Positions 7,524 to 13,603 of a DNA stretch of 18,124 bases are shown piece after piece (within the stretch, counting starts at the first letter, position 1; each line of letters starts with the position of its first letter). The notes beneath the pieces were generated by a model. That model was given only the letters and a program-made list of their open reading frames with translations, was not told the DNA's origin and made no database searches. Source of the DNA: Acidobacteriota bacterium (GTDB taxonomy: Bacteria > Acidobacteriota > Vicinamibacteria > Vicinamibacterales > UBA2999); NCBI GenBank assembly GCA_020851835.1, contig JADZBZ010000015.1, positions 1-18,124 on the forward strand. The letters are read 5' to 3'. Both the position numbers and the translations under genes were made by a program.

Positions 7524-8684
7524 ATGGCTAAACTGCGCGTGGGCGTGCTCTACGGCGGACGATCGGGCGAGCACGAGGTCTCGCTCGCCTCGGCGGCGGC
7601 GATCCTCTCGCATCTGGACCGCGGCCGCTACGAGGCCGTCCCAGTGCTCATCGGCAAGGACGGCCGCTGGTCGCTGCCTGCCAGCGCACCGACGACGCTC
7701 TCGGCAGGGGCCGTGATCGCACAGGCGCGGGCCGATGCCGCGCCGGTGGTGTCCGACGGCCCCGACACGGTGATGCCGCCGCATCCGGGGCGCCACACGC
7801 TGATCACCATCGATCGCGGAGCCCCGTCGCCCGGGAACTCGACGGCGTCTGCGGCGGTCTCCGGCCTCGGCCTCGATGTCGTCTTCCCCGTCCTGCACGG
7901 TCCGTACGGCGAGGACGGCACCATTCAGGGGCTGCTGGAACTGGCGAACGTTCCTTACGTGGGCGCCGGCGTGCTGGCGTCGGCGGCGGGTATGGACAAG
8001 GCGGTCATGAAGCGCCTGTTCGAGGCCCGCGGCCTGCCCGTCACGCCCTGGTGTGCCTTCGTGGCGGCGGACTGGTCCCGGCGGCGCAAGCAGGTGGTGG
8101 CCGAGGTACTGGCGCTCGGCTTGCCGCTGTTCGTAAAACCCGCCAACCTTGGATCAAGCGTCGGCATCTCGAAGGTGAAGACCGCCGATGCGCTCGCGGC
8201 CGCCGTCGGTGACGCCCTGGCGTTCGACCGCAAGGTTATCGTCGAGGCGGGTGTACCCGATCCGCGTGAAATCGAGTGCGCCGTACTCGGCAACGACGAT
8301 CCGGCGGCGTCGGTGGCGGGCGAGGTCATCCCGTCGCGCGAGTTCTACGACTACGAGGCGAAATACCTGGACGAGGGATCGCGTACGATCGTTCCGGCCG
8401 ACCTGCCGCCGGCACGACTGGCCGAGGTGCAGCGGTGGTCTCTCGAAGCCTTCCGGGCCATCGACGCCGCTGGCCTCTCGCGCGTGGACTTCCTGCTGTC
8501 GCGGACGACCGGGTCGCTGGTGGTAAACGAAATCAACACCATGCCCGGCTTCACCACCATCAGCATGTTCGCCAGGCTGTGGGAGGCCAGCGGCGTGAGT
8601 TACAGCGCGCTGGTCGACCGCCTCATCACGCTGGCGCTCGAACGCCACCAGGAGAAGCAGCGATTACGGACGAGCGTTCTGTAA
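7524..8684 (+). CDS. ddl: D-alanine--D-alanine ligase
   Basis: Ddl is a cytoplasmic ATP-grasp ligase that joins two D-Ala for the peptidoglycan stem peptide. It has 386 residues from the ATG at 7524, the long Ddl type, with a variable insert near residues 52-105. Motifs in order are GGRSGEHEVS (11-20), LHGPYGEDGTIQGLLE (124-139), GMDK (156-159), FVKPANLGSSVGISK (203-217), YDYEAKY (275-281) and VNEINTMPGFT (334-344). The Tyr in YDYEAKY fits D-Ala-D-Ala specificity rather than a VanA-type D-Ala-D-Lac ligase. The reading frame stays open upstream to 7149, but that part lies inside tgt. The SD-less ATG just after a -10-like hexamer suggests a leaderless mRNA. Confidence 0.96.
   Translation: MAKLRVGVLYGGRSGEHEVSLASAAAILSHLDRGRYEAVPVLIGKDGRWSLPASAPTTLSAGAVIAQARADAAPVVSDGPDTVMPPHPGRHTLITIDRGAPSPGNSTASAAVSGLGLDVVFPVLHGPYGEDGTIQGLLELANVPYVGAGVLASAAGMDKAVMKRLFEARGLPVTPWCAFVAADWSRRRKQVVAEVLALGLPLFVKPANLGSSVGISKVKTADALAAAVGDALAFDRKVIVEAGVPDPREIECAVLGNDDPAASVAGEVIPSREFYDYEAKYLDEGSRTIVPADLPPARLAEVQRWSLEAFRAIDAAGLSRVDFLLSRTTGSLVVNEINTMPGFTTISMFARLWEASGVSYSALVDRLITLALERHQEKQRLRTSVL
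8650..8654 (+). promoter_or_regulatory. Shine-Dalgarno AGGAG pointing to an ATT start
   Basis: AGGAG(AAG) lies inside the last codons of ddl, eight bases before the ATT at 8663. That spacing is close to ideal. No ATG, GTG or TTG sits in frame at a useful distance, while ATT begins a complete signal-peptide-like sequence. The site therefore decides the proposed start of the downstream TPR-like gene. Confidence 0.5.
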
Positions 8685-9742
8685 CGGCCAGGCGGGCGCC
8701 CGGCCCCCTGGTAGCGCTGGTGGCGCTCGTGTCGGTACTGGCGACGCTAGGCCCGGCCGGTACCCCTGCGGCCGCCGTCGCCCAACCCGGTCTGACCGAG
8801 GTGCCAAGGGTCGCCCGTGCCTACGATGCAATCCTCAACGCCGATTTCGACGAGATCGCGACCGTGATGAGGGAGACGTGCGGCCCGGCGCCCCGCGTGG
8901 CCTGCCTGGGCCTCGAGGCACTCGCCACGTGGTGGGAGATTCTGCTGGATCCTCAGAGCCGCAGGCTCGACGCGCGCTTCACGGGGCAGGTCGACGCCGC
9001 CATCACCGGCGCCACGGCGTGGACGCGGCGGGAGCCCTCGCGTGCCGAGGCGTGGTTCTACCTGGGGGCGGCGCTGGGCGCGCGCGGCCAGTGGCGGGTG
9101 CTGCGGGGCGAGCGGCTGTCGGCGGCCCGCGACGGCAAGCGGATCAGGGACGCGCTGGAGCGCGCGCTCGCGATCGACCCGGCCCTGCACGACGCCGAGT
9201 TCGGCATCGGCGTCTACCGCTACTACGCAGCGGTCGCCCCCGCGTACCTGCGGTGGCTCCGCTGGCTGCTGCTCCTGCCCGGCGGCGACCGCACTGGGGG
9301 TCTCGCGCAGATGGAGCGCGCACGCCGCGAGGGAGAGCTCGTGAAGGGCGAGGCGACCTATCAGCTCCACATCGTCTATCTCTGGTACGAACGCCGCTTC
9401 GACGAGGCCCTGGCACTCGTGCTCGAGCTGCAGGGGCACTATCCGCGCAATCCGCTCTTCCACCAGATCGAAGCCGAGATCCGCGACGTGTACTTCCACG
9501 ACGCGGCGGGCAGCCTCGCGGCCTGGGAAGCCCTGCGCGATCTGGCGGCCGCGGGCGCGGTGAACCGGCCGGCGCTCGCCAACGTGCGGGCGCTGGTCAA
9601 CATCGCCGCGCAACTCGATCGTCGCGGCCAGCGCGATCGCGCGCGGGCCACGCTCGACACGCTGCTCGCCAGCGGGCCCGTCGCACCAGTCGACGCCGTC
9701 GATCGCGCGCGGCAACTGCGCCGCGCGTGGGCGCCGCGCTGA
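8663..9742 (+). CDS. Secreted TPR-like protein of unknown function, probable ATT start
   Basis: I do not recognise a specific family. From the proposed ATT start (8663) the protein has 359 residues. A basic n-region (TDERSVTARRAP), a hydrophobic stretch (LVALVALVSVLATLG) and AAAVAQ form a likely signal peptide, so it is exported. The mature part is helical and Ala/Arg/Leu-rich with tetratricopeptide-like pairs, such as AEAWFYLGAALGARGQW and ALERALAIDPALHDAEFGIG. Other repeats include YLWYERRFDEALALVLELQ followed by HYPRNPLFHQIEAEI. It overlaps ddl by 22 bases, so the two are co-transcribed and probably coupled. In-frame GTG codons at 8720 and 8729 are alternative starts but would cut into the signal peptide and have no Shine-Dalgarno sequence. 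A scaffold role in the periplasm is a guess from the repeats. Confidence 0.8.
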   Translation: MTDERSVTARRAPGPLVALVALVSVLATLGPAGTPAAAVAQPGLTEVPRVARAYDAILNADFDEIATVMRETCGPAPRVACLGLEALATWWEILLDPQSRRLDARFTGQVDAAITGATAWTRREPSRAEAWFYLGAALGARGQWRVLRGERLSAARDGKRIRDALERALAIDPALHDAEFGIGVYRYYAAVAPAYLRWLRWLLLLPGGDRTGGLAQMERARREGELVKGEATYQLHIVYLWYERRFDEALALVLELQGHYPRNPLFHQIEAEIRDVYFHDAAGSLAAWEALRDLAAAGAVNRPALANVRALVNIAAQLDRRGQRDRARATLDTLLASGPVAPVDAVDRARQLRRAWAPR

Positions 9743-9827
9743 GCCTCTACAGGACCGTCGTCGAACGGCCGACACACTCGTGTACCAGGGGATGGAGCGC
9801 CTATCAGAAGCGCGCTCGGTTGACAAC

Positions 9828-9843
9828 CACAAAACGCTTTGTG
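9828..9843. promoter_or_regulatory. Inverted repeat (operator candidate) just upstream of a -35 box
   Basis: CACAAAACGCTTTGTG is a 16-base inverted repeat with 6-base arms (CACAAA/TTTGTG) around a 4-base centre. It ends two bases before the -35 TTGACA at 9845. The octamer TTGACAAC occurs on both sides, at 9820-9827 and 9845-9852, 25 bases apart. An activator or repressor site is plausible. No regulator gene is nearby to link it to. Confidence 0.45.
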
Positions 9844-9844
9844 C

Positions 9845-9872
9845 TTGACAACAAGATTTTCTCATCCATAAT
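9845..9872 (+). promoter_or_regulatory. Housekeeping-type promoter for the micropeptide locus
   Basis: TTGACA (9845-9850), a 16-base spacer and CATAAT (9867-9872) form the best sigma-70-type promoter in the window, within a locally AT-rich stretch. Transcription would begin near 9879. That leaves a leader of about 100 bases before the first micropeptide ATG. A second TTGACA at 9820-9825 has no good -10 partner. Confidence 0.65.
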
Positions 9873-9908
9873 CTACATCTGGTATGAGGGCGTAAGGCTC
9901 AGACCACG

Positions 9909-9957
9909 GCTTGCGAAGCTCTACTGATGCAAGCTGAGGTTGCCCACTGGCAGAGCT
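9909..9957 (+). other. Structured leader RNA before micropeptide 1
   Basis: The leader between the promoter and the Shine-Dalgarno sequence can form a hairpin GCTTGC (9909-9914) with GCAAGC (9929-9934). A second hairpin has core TGCC-CACT-GGCA (9941-9952) and outer AGCT arms (9932-9935 and 9954-9957). The two share bases and would be mutually exclusive in part. No known riboswitch class is recognised. The rest of 9743-9978 shows nothing beyond the promoter region. Confidence 0.3.
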
Positions 9958-9978
9958 CGCCCCGCTTCAGGAGGAACA

Positions 9979-10011
9979 ATGGCGAAGAAGGCAAAGAAGG
10001 CGGCCAAGAAG
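9979..10011 (+). repeat. 33-base direct repeat, copy 1
   Basis: The first eleven codons of micropeptide 1 are identical base for base to 10230-10262. Identity stops at the ATG on the left and after codon 11 on the right. The offset is 251 bases, which is not a multiple of three. Flanking Shine-Dalgarno regions and spacers do not match, so this is not a simple recent tandem duplication of a larger segment. Confidence 0.9.
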
Positions 10012-10035
10012 AAGGCCGCGAAGAAGAAGAAGTAA
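9979..10035 (+). CDS. Lys/Ala-rich micropeptide 1 (18 aa)
   Basis: The ATG at 9979 opens an 18-codon frame for MAKKAKKAAKKKAAKKKK. It contains only Met, Ala and Lys and is strongly basic, like a minimal piece of the Lys/Ala-rich tail of histone H1-like bacterial proteins. A strong AGGAGG lies four bases before the ATG, an intrinsic terminator starts 16 bases after the stop, and a promoter lies about 100 bases upstream, so this looks like a complete gene. Binding to nucleic acid or other polyanions is inferred from composition only. The first 33 bases are repeated exactly in the second micropeptide gene at 10230. Such a short frame could instead belong to a leader or a small RNA. Confidence 0.6.
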   Translation: MAKKAKKAAKKKAAKKKK

Positions 10036-10051
10036 GCGACGCCGCTTACCA

Positions 10052-10085
10052 GGGGCGGTTCTCCAAAGACTGCCCCACCTTTTTT
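10052..10085 (+). terminator. Intrinsic terminator of micropeptide 1
   Basis: GGGGCGGT (10052-10059) pairs with ACTGCCCC (10069-10076) through eight pairs including one G-U, with a nine-base loop. The run TTTTTT follows at 10080-10085 after ACC. This is a good rho-independent terminator shape, 16 bases after the micropeptide 1 stop. Confidence 0.7.
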
Positions 10086-10092
10086 CCGCATC

Positions 10093-10175
10093 GCGCGCCC
10101 CCACGAGAGGCGCGCAGCAAGGCGCAGGACGACCGGCACCAGCGAGCCGAGTGCCAGGCGGCAGAGGCTACCGCC
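10093..10175 (+). other. Hairpin-rich spacer between the two micropeptide genes
   Basis: Three successive inverted repeats lie between the first terminator and micropeptide 2. They are GCGCGCC (10093-10099) with GGCGCGC (10109-10115), GGCAC (10135-10139) with GTGCC (10151-10155), and GGCGG (10157-10161) with CCGCC (10171-10175). The region may be a structured 5' leader or a small RNA. In GC-rich DNA short hairpins arise easily. CATAAC at 10198-10203 is a weak possible -10 for micropeptide 2, without a clear -35. Confidence 0.3.
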
Positions 10176-10229
10176 GGTGGCGCGGAACAACCTGACGCAT
10201 AACCCAACCTGAAGGGGGGGATACGACCG

Positions 10230-10262
10230 ATGGCGAAGAAGGCAAAGAAGGCGGCCAAGAAG
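10230..10262 (+). repeat. 33-base direct repeat, copy 2
   Basis: This is the second copy of the 33-base repeat found at 9979-10011. It covers codons 1-11 of micropeptide 2 with no mismatch. Confidence 0.9.
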
Positions 10263-10286
10263 GCAAAGAAGGCGAAGAAGCGCTAG
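10230..10286 (+). CDS. Lys/Ala-rich micropeptide 2 (18 aa)
   Basis: The ATG at 10230 opens a second 18-codon frame, MAKKAKKAAKKAKKAKKR, the same length as micropeptide 1. The first 11 residues and their codons are identical to copy 1, and the tails differ (AKKAKKR against KAAKKKK). A purine run AAGGGGGGG ends nine bases before the ATG and can serve as Shine-Dalgarno. A strong intrinsic terminator begins 20 bases after the stop. The two genes are in different frames relative to each other, so they are not one interrupted frame. Function is unknown. A nucleic-acid-binding or charge-neutralising peptide is inferred from composition. Confidence 0.6.
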   Translation: MAKKAKKAAKKAKKAKKR

Positions 10287-10305
10287 GCTTCTGGCCAGGA
10301 AACGC

Positions 10306-10341
10306 AGCAGGGGTCGCGTCGTGCGCCCCCTGCTTTTTTTT
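10306..10341 (+). terminator. Intrinsic terminator of micropeptide 2
   Basis: AGCAGGGG (10306-10313) pairs with CCCCTGCT (10327-10334) in a perfect eight-base stem with a 13-base loop, running straight into eight T (10334-10341). It ends five bases before the stop codon of the convergent minus-strand gene. Read from the minus strand the hairpin lacks a T run, so it acts mainly on the plus strand. Confidence 0.85.
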
Positions 10342-10346
10342 GACCC

Positions 10347-12437
10347 TCAGCGCATGGCGCCCGTGCCGACCCAGGCCACGCCGTCCCAGATGCGCACGCG
10401 GGTGATCAGATCCCACTGCTTCAGCCGGTCCACGACGTCCATCCCCGACACCACCTGTCCGAACACCGTGTAGCGTCCGTCGAGGTGTGGCTGCGGCGAG
10501 TGCGTGATGAAGAACTGGCTGCCGCCCGTATCGGCCCAGTCGAGCGCCATGCCGAGCGTGCCGCGCATGTAGGGCCGCTCGTTGATCTCGTCTCGAATGG
10601 TGTAGCCGGGTCCGCCTTCCCCGTCGCCGCGCGGATCGCCGCCCTGCACGACGAAGTCGGGTACGACGCGGTGGAACGGGATGTTGTTGAAGAAACCCTT
10701 GCGGGCCAGGGCCGTGAAGTTCGCCACCGTGCGCGGTGCGTCGACCACGGCGAGTTCGATCTCGATGGTACCCTCGTCCGTATCGATGTACGCCGTCGGC
10801 GTGTAGGGCGGGGAGAGCAGGGCTTCGCGCCCGGAGAGTTCGGGCACGGCCGGGTCGGGTGCCGGGGTGGCGGGCACAGCGTCCGATGCCGGGTCGAGCC
10901 CTCGCAGCAGTTCCGCGGCGCGCAGGCGGATCGCCCATTCCCGGTCCGAGAGCGCGGCAGTCAGCGCCGGCCTCGCCCCGGCCGGATCGAGCGCCGCCAG
11001 CGCCTGGAGCGCCGCCGCTCGCGCCACATAAGTGCCGTCTGCTTCCGACGCCGCAAGAGCCGCCGTCAGTGCCGGTACCTGGTCGACCGCCTTCAGACGG
11101 GCGAGCCCATTGGCCGCCGCCATGCGCACCACGGCGTCGTCGCTCGTCAGGCGACTGGCGAGCATGGACGCCGCGTTGGGCGCACCGGCAGCGGCCAGTG
11201 CGTTCAGCACGGCCGGAATGACGCGCTGATCCTCATCGCCCAGCATCGCCTGGAGCCGGGCCTCGCCCCGCTCCGCGCCAAGCTCGCCCAGTGCCGACGC
11301 CAGGGCCGCGCGCACCGACCAGTGCGGGTCGGCGTCGAGGCTCGAAAGCGCCGTGATGAACGTGTCGGGATCCACGCGGGCGAGCGCGACCAGCGCGGCG
11401 GCACGCATCGAGGGCCACGCCGCGGTGGCGAGATCGAGCAGCAGGTCCACGGCGACGCGATTCCCGATCGGCCCGAGCGCCGTTACAGCCTCGAGCTGCA
11501 GGTTTGGCTCCACCTTCGGCGCCACGACAACCTGGACGAGCGGCTCGGCGCTGGCGGGCTGCGCGATGGCTGCCAGCGCGCGCACCGCCTGGATCCGAAC
11601 GGCCACCGGCTGATCCGCAGCCGAGGCCAGCGCAGTCAGGGCCGGTAGCGCGGGAGCGTGCTTCAGGGCGCCGAGACCGCGCGCCGCAAAAGCGCGCGTG
11701 AGCTGTCCCTCTCCCTGCAGCAGCCTCGAGAGAGGAGCGGCCGCACGCGGATCGCCAATCCGCTGGAACGCATAGGCCACGGGCCACCACCGGCTGCGTG
11801 GCTCGCCCGACGGGTCGAGCAGCGCGGACGCCAGATCGTCGTAGGCGCCGAGCCGGACGAGCGCATAGATGCCCAGCCGCACGGCCTCGGCTGCCGCGAT
11901 CTTCGGGTACCCCACATCGTCGGCGGCCAGCGACGCCAGTGCCCCGTCGGCGAGGTGGGTGCGCATCATCGCGGCGATGGCCGCCGCGCCCGGCTTGTGG
12001 CCGATGGCGCCCAGGGCTTCGGCCGCGCGCCCCTGCAGTAGCGGATCCGGCGTGGCGAGCGCGGTTGTCAGCGCGGCAGCCGCATCGGGATTGCCGATGA
12101 GCCCGAGGGCAAACGCCGCCATCTGTCGCACCTCGGGGTCGGCTTCCGTCGCCAGCATGGCCGACAGCGGCTCCACGGCGTCGGCCAGGCGCGCCCGGCC
12201 GGCCCCGAGCGCCGCACGCCGCCGGATGTGCGCCTGCTCGTCGCCCAGCATCAGCACCATGTCCTGGCCCGGAGCCGAGCCGCGGCCGATGCGCTGGTCT
12301 TCGAGCTGCAGGATCCACGCGAGCTTCTGGTCCGCCGTGGCCGGCGGCGGCGCGGCCGTCACGGCCGGCGACGCCGTCGGGCCGCACCCGCAGGTCACGA
12401 GCACGACGGGCAGCACCCAGGCGCCGCGCCCAATCAT
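10347..12437 (-). CDS. HEAT-repeat protein fused to cyclophilin-type peptidyl-prolyl isomerase, probable lipoprotein
   Basis: The 696-residue protein starts at the ATG at 12437, overlapping the menC stop as ATGA. The N-terminus MIGRGAWVLPVVLVTCGCGP looks like a lipoprotein signal, with Cys16 or Cys18 as the lipid site and a non-standard lipobox. Residues of about 60-530 are Ala/Leu-rich HEAT or PBS-lyase-type repeats (for example VRQMAAFALGLIGNPDAAAAL, then WSVRAALASALGELG). Residues of about 547-696 are a cyclophilin domain with FHRVVPDFVVQGGDPRGDG, GGSQFFIT and LDGRYTVFG, so the core catalytic Arg, Phe and Gln are kept. It probably assists folding of exported proteins, with the HEAT part binding clients. 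The frame is open upstream to 12725, but that part lies within menC. Confidence 0.9.
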   Translation of the reverse strand: MIGRGAWVLPVVLVTCGCGPTASPAVTAAPPPATADQKLAWILQLEDQRIGRGSAPGQDMVLMLGDEQAHIRRRAALGAGRARLADAVEPLSAMLATEADPEVRQMAAFALGLIGNPDAAAALTTALATPDPLLQGRAAEALGAIGHKPGAAAIAAMMRTHLADGALASLAADDVGYPKIAAAEAVRLGIYALVRLGAYDDLASALLDPSGEPRSRWWPVAYAFQRIGDPRAAAPLSRLLQGEGQLTRAFAARGLGALKHAPALPALTALASAADQPVAVRIQAVRALAAIAQPASAEPLVQVVVAPKVEPNLQLEAVTALGPIGNRVAVDLLLDLATAAWPSMRAAALVALARVDPDTFITALSSLDADPHWSVRAALASALGELGAERGEARLQAMLGDEDQRVIPAVLNALAAAGAPNAASMLASRLTSDDAVVRMAAANGLARLKAVDQVPALTAALAASEADGTYVARAAALQALAALDPAGARPALTAALSDREWAIRLRAAELLRGLDPASDAVPATPAPDPAVPELSGREALLSPPYTPTAYIDTDEGTIEIELAVVDAPRTVANFTALARKGFFNNIPFHRVVPDFVVQGGDPRGDGEGGPGYTIRDEINERPYMRGTLGMALDWADTGGSQFFITHSPQPHLDGRYTVFGQVVSGMDVVDRLKQWDLITRVRIWDGVAWVGTGAMR

Positions 12438-13558
12438 CGAGCGAGCTCCCGTGCGTCGATGGCCACGTGCCGTTCGGTCACCTGCTCGATCCGTTCGCGC
12501 ACCACGTTGACGCCGATCCCGGGGCCCGTCGGCACCGCGATGGTGCCGTCGGGCGCGACCTCGATGCCCGGCTCGATGAGGTCGGGCAGGTAGTAGCGCT
12601 TGCTGGCGGCGATGTCGCCAGGCAGCCTGAAGTTCGGCAGGCTGGCGAGGTGGATGTTGTGGGCGCGGCCGATGCCGCTCTCCAGCATGCCGCCGTGCCA
12701 CACCGGGATATCGTGCGCCGCGCACAGGTCGTGCAGTTCGATCGACTGCTGGTGCCCTCCCACCCTTCCCGGTTTGATGTTGATGATGCGACAGGCCTTC
12801 GCCGCGATGGCGTCACGGGCAATACGCACGGTGTGGATTGACTCGTCCAGGCAGATGGGCGTGACGATGGCCTTCTGCAGCTCGGCGTGATCCATCACGT
12901 CGTCGTAGTCGAGCGGTTGCTCGATCATCATCAGGTCGAAAGGGTCCAGGCGTGCAAGGTGCGCGCCGTCCTCGAGACGATAAGCGGCGTTGGCGTCCAC
13001 CATCAGGGGGATATCGCCAAAGCGCGCGCGGACGCGCTCGACGGCATCGACGTCCCAGCCCGGCTTGATCTTGATCTTGATGCGCTGGTAACCGGCGTCC
13101 CGCTCGCGGGCCACCTTGTCGACCAGCTGGTCCAGGGAATCCTGGATACCGATCGACACGCCGGACTGGATGCGCGGCCGCGTCCCGCCCAGGACCGCCG
13201 ACAGCGGCTCGCCCCGGGTTCTCGCGTACAGATCCCAAGCGGTCATCTCGAGCAGTGCCTTGGCCATGTTGTGGGTGCGCACACGCGTCATGGCCGGAAA
13301 CACCTCGCGCGGATGCGCGAATTCGCGGCCCACCACCAGCGGCGCCAGAAACGACGTGACGATGTGCCACACCGTTTCCGTGGTCTCACCGCTGTAGTAG
13401 GGATGCCCCTCGGCTATGGCCTCACCCCAACCTTCGTGCCCGTCGCCCTCCATGCGCGCCAGCACGAACGAGCGGTCGTACGTGCGCCCGAAGCTCGTCT
13501 CGAAGAAATGCACGAGGGGCAGCCGGCACAGGAACAGCTCCAGTCGATCGATTCTCAT
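12434..13558 (-). CDS. menC: o-Succinylbenzoate synthase / N-acylamino acid racemase-type enolase-superfamily enzyme
   Basis: The 374-residue protein belongs to the muconate-lactonizing subgroup of the enolase superfamily. MenC dehydrates SHCHC to o-succinylbenzoate in menaquinone synthesis, and close relatives also racemise N-acylamino acids. Catalytic Lys are seen in KIKIK (K163 and K165) and NIKPGRVGG (K262). Metal ligands are D188 (DANAAY), E213 (EQPL) and D238 (DES). The string WHGGMLESGIGRAHNIHLAS (287-306) is typical of the OSBS/NSAR group. The start ATG at 13558 has GGGAGAG close upstream. No other men gene is in the window, so the physiological substrate is uncertain. It is followed by the overlapping HEAT-cyclophilin gene. 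Confidence 0.88.
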   Translation of the reverse strand: MRIDRLELFLCRLPLVHFFETSFGRTYDRSFVLARMEGDGHEGWGEAIAEGHPYYSGETTETVWHIVTSFLAPLVVGREFAHPREVFPAMTRVRTHNMAKALLEMTAWDLYARTRGEPLSAVLGGTRPRIQSGVSIGIQDSLDQLVDKVARERDAGYQRIKIKIKPGWDVDAVERVRARFGDIPLMVDANAAYRLEDGAHLARLDPFDLMMIEQPLDYDDVMDHAELQKAIVTPICLDESIHTVRIARDAIAAKACRIINIKPGRVGGHQQSIELHDLCAAHDIPVWHGGMLESGIGRAHNIHLASLPNFRLPGDIAASKRYYLPDLIEPGIEVAPDGTIAVPTGPGIGVNVVRERIEQVTERHVAIDARELAR

Positions 13559-13603
13559 CGTCTCTCCCGCAGGGTCTCGAGACCTGCAATATACTCGCGT
13601 CGC
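13559..13603. promoter_or_regulatory. Divergent promoter region with 12-base palindrome (menC / deoxynucleoside kinase)
   Basis: Only 45 bases separate the two start codons. The plus strand has TATACT (13590-13595) ending eight bases before the GTG of the kinase. The minus strand has TATATT (13593-13588) about 30 bases before the menC ATG, so the two -10-like boxes overlap. GGTCTCGAGACC (13573-13584) is a perfect palindrome with outer arms GCA and TGC. It lies across the expected menC transcription start and upstream of the kinase -10, so it is an operator candidate. Confidence 0.45.

Noticed and set aside
9743..9780. Small hairpin after the TPR-like gene stop as a terminator
   Set aside because: The stem is short with a bulge and no T run follows, so an intrinsic terminator is not supported.
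9927..10202. 91-codon plus-strand frame and an 89-codon minus-strand frame (9921-10190) over the micropeptide 1 locus
   Set aside because: Both cross the terminator, promoter leader and spacer, have skewed composition from the GAA/AAG repeats, and have no initiation signal as good as that of the 18-codon frame.
12438..12725. Upstream extension of the HEAT-cyclophilin frame
   Set aside because: It overlaps menC, gives an Arg-rich nonsense sequence, and the ATGA-coupled ATG at 12437 starts a lipoprotein signal.
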